DNA from: Scatosoma sp045650185
GTDB taxonomy: Bacteria > Bacillota > Clostridia > Christensenellales > Borkfalkiaceae
DNA: 64,000 nucleotides
Reading direction: 5' to 3'
NCBI GenBank assembly: GCA_045650185.1
Contig: JAZRQY010000001.1
Span: forward strand, 27,515-91,514
The position numbers and the translations under genes were made by a program. The notes under the pieces were generated by a model. That model did no database searches. It had not been told where the DNA came from and saw only the letters and a program-made list of their open reading frames with translations. Positions 58,500-64,000 of this stretch are shown here, piece after piece (position 1 is the stretch's first letter; each line of letters opens with the position of its first letter).

Positions 58500-59213
58500 T
58501 TATCCTCCTAAGCATAAATTCTCCCCCACCGTAATGACGGACAATCCACGCCTTTTGTATTCCTTTAAAATATCAGGCAAAGCCTTGACGGTATGTTCCA
58601 TAGGATGCATAAGCACCAAAGCCCCTGCCTCAACGTCCTTCGTCGCCCTCGTGTAAACGAGCGAGGGGTCCTTATCCCTCCAGTCGATTGTGTCCCTCGT
58701 CCAGAGTACAGTTTTCATCTGCAGGCGAGAAACTGCTGAAAGCGTAGCATCTGAATATGCGCCGCTTGGGGGCGCAAAAAGCTGTGGTGTTCCACCGATT
58801 GCCAACGAAATAAATTGATTACAGCGTAAAATTTCTTCTCGATTTTCCGTTTCAGTCAATTTGTCGTGCTGTTTATGAAAGTATCCGTGGTTGCCGATTT
58901 CGTGCCCACGCGAGGCAATATCCTTTAAGCATTGTACGTTATCGTCAGCCCAACTGCCACCGATAAAAAAGGTGGATTTTGCCTCATAGGCATCCAAGAC
59001 GTCTAAAATTTGATAGACTTCCTCGGTGCCCCAGTATACGTTAAACATCAGCGAAACACCGCTGCTACTGCAACCGCTACGATAAACCTTCTCCTGACCT
59101 GCCGTCGCCACTGAATCGTTTGGCGAAAAGCACACGAATGCCACCGAAAATATTAAAGAGATAATTGCAAGATTGGAAACGACGTTCATCCACAGTTTTT
59201 GTCTTTTAGCCAT
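58500..59213 (-). CDS. ylxY: YlxY-type polysaccharide deacetylase-like protein
   Basis: A 237-aa secreted or anchored NodB-fold protein, with an N-terminal helix (LAIISLIFSVAFVCF). Motif 1, normally TFDDG with the catalytic and metal aspartates, reads LMFNVYWG. Motif 2, HEIGNHGYFH, is intact, as are FAPPSGAYSD (motif 3 region) and LMHPMEHT. The loss of the motif 1 aspartates suggests an inactive or altered enzyme, a feature I associate with YlxY rather than PdaA/PdaB. The gene sits beside the mlpA-type protease gene, as in Bacillus. Confidence 0.88.
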   Translation of the reverse strand: MAKRQKLWMNVVSNLAIISLIFSVAFVCFSPNDSVATAGQEKVYRSGCSSSGVSLMFNVYWGTEEVYQILDVLDAYEAKSTFFIGGSWADDNVQCLKDIASRGHEIGNHGYFHKQHDKLTETENREEILRCNQFISLAIGGTPQLFAPPSGAYSDATLSAVSRLQMKTVLWTRDTIDWRDKDPSLVYTRATKDVEAGALVLMHPMEHTVKALPDILKEYKRRGLSVITVGENLCLGG

Positions 59214-59271
59214 ATTTTACTCCTTGAAAACGATACAAGATATTGTATTTTTCAAAGAGAAAAATTATGAT

Positions 59272-61674
59272 TTAACGAATTTTAACAATCGTAACGCCCG
59301 TTTCGCCCTCTCCGTAGCGCCCTAAGCGGAATTCGGCGACGTTCTTTGCCTTGCGCAAATATTCGTGAATACCAGCGCGAAGTTTCCCCGTGCCCATACC
59401 GTGCACGATACGCACTTCTTCAAGATTTGCAAGCACCGCCGCATCCAAAAACGCCTCTACCTCGGGAATGGCATCGAGTACCGTTTTCCCAATAACGTTT
59501 AATTCAAGCCTCGGCATCGCCTTTGTCGCAAGCGATTTGGACACCTGCGTCGTGGACGAACTCGCCTTTTTCCATTTTGGAATCTTTTCTTTCTTTACAC
59601 TCATTTGAGGCGAGGTAGAGGGCACGGAAAGATCGGCAATCTTCGCCCGAATTCTTACGTTTCCGCAAAGAATTTCCGCTTCGCCCTTTTGCAGACGAAT
59701 GCTTTGGATGACCCCCACGTCGTTGATACGAGCAACGTATACGCTATCGCCCACCTTCAATTCCTGCGCATTTGCAGGCACGTATTGTGGACGAGAAAGC
59801 TCCTCTGCCTGCGTTTCATACGCCAAGTCGCCAAGACGGTTTTTCAACGTTCTTGCGGCAATTAAATCCTTTTCTTCAAGATGCTCTCTTGCGAATATCT
59901 TTTCGATTTCAGCCAAAAGCTCTTCAGCGTCAGCCGAACGCTCGTTGATGATTCTACGCGATTCCGCCTTTGCATTAGCGAACAGCTTTTCACGCTCCTT
60001 TTGTAAGCGCGCTCTTTCACCTTCAACCTGTTCGACCCTTTGTTGCCATTCTTGCTTAATGCGGTTCGTTTCCTCAAGCGCCTTTTCCGCCGCAATACGG
60101 CTTTCTTCTGCGCTACGAACGATGCGTTCAAAGGCTTGCGCGCCCTCGGAAAGAGAGGAAAGCGCCTCCTCTAAAATGCTCTCTTTTAACCCTAATCGTC
60201 GAGAAATCGCTAAAGCGTTAGAAGACCCAGGCAAACCGATTTTCAACACGTACAGAGGCTGCAAAGTGCTGGAATCGAACTCCATACAAGCATTTTCAAT
60301 CCCGTTCGTTGCAAAAGCAAACTCCTTCAACGCCGAATAATGGGTCGTGAGCACGCCCGTACAACCCGTCTTAATCAAATGCGAAACAATCGCTTTCGCC
60401 AACGCCTGCCCTTCGTCCGGGTCAGTACCGCCGCCAAGCTCGTCAATCAGCACCAAACTCTTTTTATCCGCGCGCTCGGTGATTTCCACAACGTTCTTGA
60501 CGTGCGAGGAGAAAGTGGATAAACTTTCTTCAATGCTCTGCGCATCGCCAACGTCGCAATACACCTCTTCAAACACAGAAACGGTCGCCTCGTTTGCAGG
60601 CACAAACAAGCCCACCATCGCCATCAAACAGAACAAGCCGACCATCTTCAGACTGACCGTTTTACCGCCCGTATTCGGGCCGCTGATTAAAAGGAATCGA
60701 TAGCCCTTCCCTAAGGAAAGTGAAACGGGAACAACCTTTTTAGGATCGATCAGCGGATGTCTGCCACGACTGATGACAATCTGCCCACAATCGTTTACCT
60801 GCGGTAATACAGAGTGCGTTTTATATGCATATTCCGCCTTTGCGTACAGACAATCCAGCTCGTTGAGCACGGCAATCCCCTGCTCTAAAGAATCGGCAAT
60901 CAACCCAATGCGTCTTGTCAATTCAGACAAGATACGCTGTACTTCTTCCTTTTCGTCTATCATTAAAGAGCGGAGCTCGTTGTTCATTTCAAGAACAGCC
61001 TCAGGCTCGATAAAGAAGGTTGCGCCGGTGGCAGAACGATCGTGAATAAAGCCCTTGACGTTGCGTTTGTATTCCGCTTTTACAGGCAATACGTAGCGAT
61101 TGTTTCGCATCGTAATAATGCCGTCCTGCAGGAATTTGCCCTCAGCGCCGCTTAAATATTCGGCAAGCCGAGCACGGATTTTTTCGTTTAAAAGGCGTAT
61201 TTCCCGACGAAGGGTATATAGCTTATCGCTGGCATAGTCGCTCACTTCCGTATCGTTGAGGATTTTTGCCCCAATATCGTCCTCTAAGCTTACGTTGTCG
61301 TAAAGTTTGTCTGCAAGCAGTTTTGTGGCAACGATTTCCTCATCGTTGATTGCGGCAATCGAGGTACGAGCAATACGAATAGATCGCAATAGCCCGCCTA
61401 CGGAAAGCAATTCACCGCAAGAAAGCGTAGAGCCTTTCCTTGCCCGTTGTAACTCGTCCGTCAACTGTGGATAATGCTCAATCTTGGAAACCCCGTGCGT
61501 AAAAAGGAGCTTTACACACTCACTCGTATACGCAAGCGATTTGCGAACCTCTGCAATATCCGAGGATGGATGTAAATTGGCCAGCAATTCTCTGCCACCT
61601 TCCAGAACGCAATATTCCGAGGCAATTGCCAGAATTTTATTGAGTTCAGTTTTTTCAATCGCATGGAAATTCAC
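59272..61674 (-). CDS. mutS2: Endonuclease MutS2 / ribosome-rescue ATPase
   Basis: An 800-aa MutS homologue without the mismatch-reading domain. The Walker A is LISGPNTGGKTVSLK and the Walker B LVLIDELGGGTDPDEG. A coiled coil follows, then a C-terminal Smr domain (RIVHGMGTGKLRAGIHEYL). In Bacillus MutS2 acts on collided ribosomes; earlier work assigned anti-recombination. I chose GTG 61674, one base after the U32 peptidase stop, with CGGAG upstream; it gives MNFHAIEKTELNKI, the normal N-terminus. Extending upstream would overlap the U32 gene. Confidence 0.95.
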   Translation of the reverse strand: MNFHAIEKTELNKILAIASEYCVLEGGRELLANLHPSSDIAEVRKSLAYTSECVKLLFTHGVSKIEHYPQLTDELQRARKGSTLSCGELLSVGGLLRSIRIARTSIAAINDEEIVATKLLADKLYDNVSLEDDIGAKILNDTEVSDYASDKLYTLRREIRLLNEKIRARLAEYLSGAEGKFLQDGIITMRNNRYVLPVKAEYKRNVKGFIHDRSATGATFFIEPEAVLEMNNELRSLMIDEKEEVQRILSELTRRIGLIADSLEQGIAVLNELDCLYAKAEYAYKTHSVLPQVNDCGQIVISRGRHPLIDPKKVVPVSLSLGKGYRFLLISGPNTGGKTVSLKMVGLFCLMAMVGLFVPANEATVSVFEEVYCDVGDAQSIEESLSTFSSHVKNVVEITERADKKSLVLIDELGGGTDPDEGQALAKAIVSHLIKTGCTGVLTTHYSALKEFAFATNGIENACMEFDSSTLQPLYVLKIGLPGSSNALAISRRLGLKESILEEALSSLSEGAQAFERIVRSAEESRIAAEKALEETNRIKQEWQQRVEQVEGERARLQKEREKLFANAKAESRRIINERSADAEELLAEIEKIFAREHLEEKDLIAARTLKNRLGDLAYETQAEELSRPQYVPANAQELKVGDSVYVARINDVGVIQSIRLQKGEAEILCGNVRIRAKIADLSVPSTSPQMSVKKEKIPKWKKASSSTTQVSKSLATKAMPRLELNVIGKTVLDAIPEVEAFLDAAVLANLEEVRIVHGMGTGKLRAGIHEYLRKAKNVAEFRLGRYGEGETGVTIVKIR

Positions 61675-61675
61675 G

Positions 61676-63877
61676 TTAAAGCACTCCGTTTTTGATATGT
61701 CCTGCGGTGTACGAAGAATACACCTGCTTTTGTTGTTGTTCGTTATGGATTGCATTTACGGCAGACGCCTTATCCGCTTGAACGGATACGTCCACCAGTT
61801 GTCCTGCGCCGTTTAACCCTTTTCCGATAAGAGATGCACAATTGTACACCTCGAAACGGCAACTTCCGTCTGCGCCAACGTAGCGACGAACGGGGAACAC
61901 CCTGCCGTTTTCGTCCGTCAAACGATACACTTCCTTTTTATCGCATTGACGGCAAGTCTTTCCAAACGGACAATAACAAAGGTCCATCAGCTTGATATCG
62001 CCCGAAGAAAGCACGAATGCTTTTTCCGAAATCAGAGGTCGCACTTCCGTCTCCGACAATTCCTTGGAAACAGCATAGTAGGAAACCACAGGGAAAAGTT
62101 GCGACAACGCAAGCGGATTAGTAAGATTAAAGCCCGTCCCTGCAAACAGCTTGCAACCGATGCTTTGAGCAATCATAATGCCGTCATAATTTTCCGCATA
62201 GATACCGTCAAGGTGATTTTCTTTGACAAGCTCCTGTATCCGTAATACGTCTGCATTCATATGGAACGGAGGTAAATACAGATATTTTTCCCCTTCAAAA
62301 GCAAGAAATGCAGAGTCAATCGGGGCAGTATAGTCGTTTGGCTTGTAGATACCAACGTCGCATTCCACTCCCGAAAAATCGTCTGAAATAACAGCCGTTC
62401 GGTTATTTTCACCATAAAAGTTCTGCCGTTCCCATCGCTGAGAGAGCACCAAACGATTATCGCTAGCAACCCTCTTGCCAAGCGCCTCGTAGAACGCGCG
62501 ACGGAAAGCGTTTAACGCAGACTTTGGCATAAAGACGTTGCCTATTATCTCGACTTCGTCAAAATAAATCTCGACAGGCAAGCCGTCTGTCTTTAAGAAA
62601 TTTGCTTGAATATCCGCTTTTGTCAAAGGGCTTGTAGCTGCAGATTGCAGAATGTTTTCGGAGAATACGGAAACGCCGTTGCCGACCACCTGCGCTCGTT
62701 CCCCTTCCGCAAAACGCAAACGCAGGCGCACTTCGTAAGGATTAGCATTACCCTGCACCACGCGCGCATTTACTTCCGTATCGGTGGTGATGAACACCGA
62801 GTCGCCGTTTCTCAAACGCTCTCTTGTAAAGAGGATAAATCCGCGAGCATAACTACCTGCATATGCCGCGCCACCTACCTCTTTGCCGTCACGCAAAATC
62901 TTAAAGGCGTCCCCTTGCTTTGCTAAAAAGCGGCTTTCCACCAAATATCTGCCCTTTTCCACCTTGACAACGCCTACGTTTTCACCCAAATGCCCTTGCA
63001 CCGAGCGGGATAAAAACCGCTTATCTTGTCCGAAGGCAAGTCCTTTGGTATAGTTGCCACGGTTGTACGTTCTTTTCAAGTCGGAGAACGCCGACTGCGA
63101 AGACTCACCGTCTAATATCTGCCGATAATACCGAACCGCCGCGCCCACGTATTCTTTGCGGCGCATTCTCCCCTCAATCTTAAAGGAAACCACTCCCGCC
63201 GCAATCAGCTTTGTAATCTCCTCAGCTACGCAAAGATCGGATAATGAGAGGGCGTAAGCATATTCTTCAAACCCACCGCGATTATAGGTGTACTTTTTTC
63301 TGCACGGCTGTTTGCATCTGCCTCGGTTGCCGCTGTTGCCGCCAACAAACGAGGAAAAGTAGCATTGTCCAGAGTACGCCGTACAGAGAGCCCCCTGCAC
63401 GAACACCTCGGTTTCTATCGTTTTTGCAATTTTCTCGATTTCATTCAGCGGCGTTTCTCTTGCAAGTATAACACGAGAAAAACCGTATTCCTTGGCGAGC
63501 ATCGCTCCTTCCAGCGTGCAGACGCCTGCCTGCGTACTGAGGTGCAATACAATTTGAGGATACAGAGCGTGAATATATTTCCCAAGCAACATATCCTGCA
63601 AAATGACGGCATCAACCCCCATCGTCCACAAGTTTATAAGGGTGGATAAAAAGCCGTCAAGCTCTGCCGTCTTTACAACGGTGTTCATGGCAACGTACAC
63701 CTTTACGCCAGCAAAATGCGCCTTTTGTAAAATGCGTTGCAGCCCCGATTCATCAAAGTTAGCCGCACCATCGCGCGCGGAAAAAGCGGTATACCCAAGA
63801 TATATCGCGTTCGCGCCGCAAGCAATCGCTACTTCGGCGCACTCTTCATTTCCGGATGGCGCTAAAATCTCTAACAT
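61676..63877 (-). CDS. U32 family peptidase with DUF3656-type C-terminus
   Basis: A 733-aa protein. The N-terminal U32 domain has APSGNEECAEVAIACGANA and the family signature around FVQGALCTAYSGQCYFSS, NRGRCKQPCR, with conserved cysteines. A second domain and a C-terminal CPFGKTCRQC cluster follow. Members act in collagen degradation or in tRNA/ubiquinone hydroxylation in other bacteria; the role here is not known. It overlaps nothing but abuts mutS2 and follows uvrC by 15 nt. Confidence 0.9.
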   Translation of the reverse strand: MLEILAPSGNEECAEVAIACGANAIYLGYTAFSARDGAANFDESGLQRILQKAHFAGVKVYVAMNTVVKTAELDGFLSTLINLWTMGVDAVILQDMLLGKYIHALYPQIVLHLSTQAGVCTLEGAMLAKEYGFSRVILARETPLNEIEKIAKTIETEVFVQGALCTAYSGQCYFSSFVGGNSGNRGRCKQPCRKKYTYNRGGFEEYAYALSLSDLCVAEEITKLIAAGVVSFKIEGRMRRKEYVGAAVRYYRQILDGESSQSAFSDLKRTYNRGNYTKGLAFGQDKRFLSRSVQGHLGENVGVVKVEKGRYLVESRFLAKQGDAFKILRDGKEVGGAAYAGSYARGFILFTRERLRNGDSVFITTDTEVNARVVQGNANPYEVRLRLRFAEGERAQVVGNGVSVFSENILQSAATSPLTKADIQANFLKTDGLPVEIYFDEVEIIGNVFMPKSALNAFRRAFYEALGKRVASDNRLVLSQRWERQNFYGENNRTAVISDDFSGVECDVGIYKPNDYTAPIDSAFLAFEGEKYLYLPPFHMNADVLRIQELVKENHLDGIYAENYDGIMIAQSIGCKLFAGTGFNLTNPLALSQLFPVVSYYAVSKELSETEVRPLISEKAFVLSSGDIKLMDLCYCPFGKTCRQCDKKEVYRLTDENGRVFPVRRYVGADGSCRFEVYNCASLIGKGLNGAGQLVDVSVQADKASAVNAIHNEQQQKQVYSSYTAGHIKNGVL

Positions 63878-63892
63878 TTTCTTCTCTTTCGT

Positions 63893-64000
63893 TTATATTT
63901 TTTCTTTAAAATAACTGTAAATGCGGTTAGCAAGCTCTTCACCGATACCGTCTACTTTACAAAGTTCTTCTATGCTTGCATCCATAATTTTGTCTATCGT
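63893..64000 (-). CDS. uvrC: UvrC C-terminal end (partial)
   Basis: The last 35 codons of a minus-strand gene that continues beyond the window. The peptide contains ASIEELCKVDGIGEELANR and ends in IYSYFKEKI, the C-terminal helix-hairpin-helix of excinuclease subunit UvrC. Other helix-hairpin-helix proteins such as LigA have similar motifs, but the end right after IYSYF fits UvrC best. Confidence 0.65.
   Translation of the reverse strand, partial: TIDKIMDASIEELCKVDGIGEELANRIYSYFKEKI

Noticed and set aside
61675..61755. Upstream extension of mutS2 (27 extra codons)
   Set aside because: It overlaps the U32 peptidase gene in another frame; GTG 61674 has an SD and gives the conserved MutS2 N-terminus.
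1..64000. CRISPR array, rRNA operon, complete insertion sequence or prophage
   Set aside because: No regularly spaced repeats, rRNA sequence, transposase or phage structural genes were seen; the only recombinase is XerS-like and sits in a housekeeping context.

Overview
This 64-kb window looks like the chromosome of an endospore-forming member of the Clostridia (Bacillota), probably an uncultured gut-type lineage. The basis is a complete spoIIIAA-AH operon, spoIVB, spo0A, a YtfJ/GerW protein, a fused IspH-S1 protein, an Asp23-nusB neighbourhood, LexA with a Gram-positive SOS box, and a bacterial GlgC/GlgD glycogen pathway. The sequence is AT-leaning and gene-dense. Most genes lie in long co-directional operons with sharp intrinsic terminators. 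No rRNA, CRISPR array or complete transposon was seen.

Layout. 1-27 kb is nearly all + strand: the end of an oxaloacetate decarboxylase alpha-type subunit; an HI0933/BaiN-type flavoprotein; an AroH-cytidylate kinase fusion, plsC and ispH-rpsA; spoIIIAA-AH; Asp23; nusB-folD-ispA-tlyA-nadK-argR-recN-spoIVB; a DacF-type carboxypeptidase; lysA; an M50 protease; scpAB; a DUF2953-like protein, ytfJ, a second D,D-carboxypeptidase and an RluB-type pseudouridine synthase. 26-43.7 kb is mostly - strand: lexA, with a divergent small Cys-rich gene; hflX and a XerS-like recombinase; the glycogen operon glgB-glgC-glgD-glgA-glgP-GH13 amylase; coaE and polA. At 43.8 kb there is a tRNA-Leu(CAA) whose 3' end is duplicated around a structured insert. 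44-50 kb (-) is a run from dCMP deaminase, ppiB and purB into a four-gene cassette (HprK-like kinase, PqqD, S24/S26-type peptidase, ABC transporter). 50-52 kb is groES-groEL. 52-64 kb (-) holds spo0A, an ABC-F ATPase, acpP, tex, an M16 protease, a YlxY-type deacetylase homologue, mutS2, a U32 peptidase and the end of uvrC.

Most notable. (1) The single Spo0A visible here has a canonical DNA-binding domain, but its receiver has lost the phospho-acceptor (Gly at position 56), the acidic pair and Thr84. (2) A dispersed repeat with an 18-bp unit (ATGCCTGACATAGGTATT) lies in the same reading frame inside two unrelated genes and in intergenic copies. A second dispersed module (GAAACA-n8-GTGAAACA) accompanies it and brackets coaE. 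(3) Two fused genes (AroH-CMK and IspH-S1) each carry a strong internal Shine-Dalgarno plus start codon exactly at the domain junction. (4) A RiPP-like maturation/export cassette has no visible precursor. (5) Hairpins enclose the start regions of spoIVB and of the DUF2953-like gene. (6) SpoIIIAG appears to lack the insertion that normally interrupts its ring-building domain.
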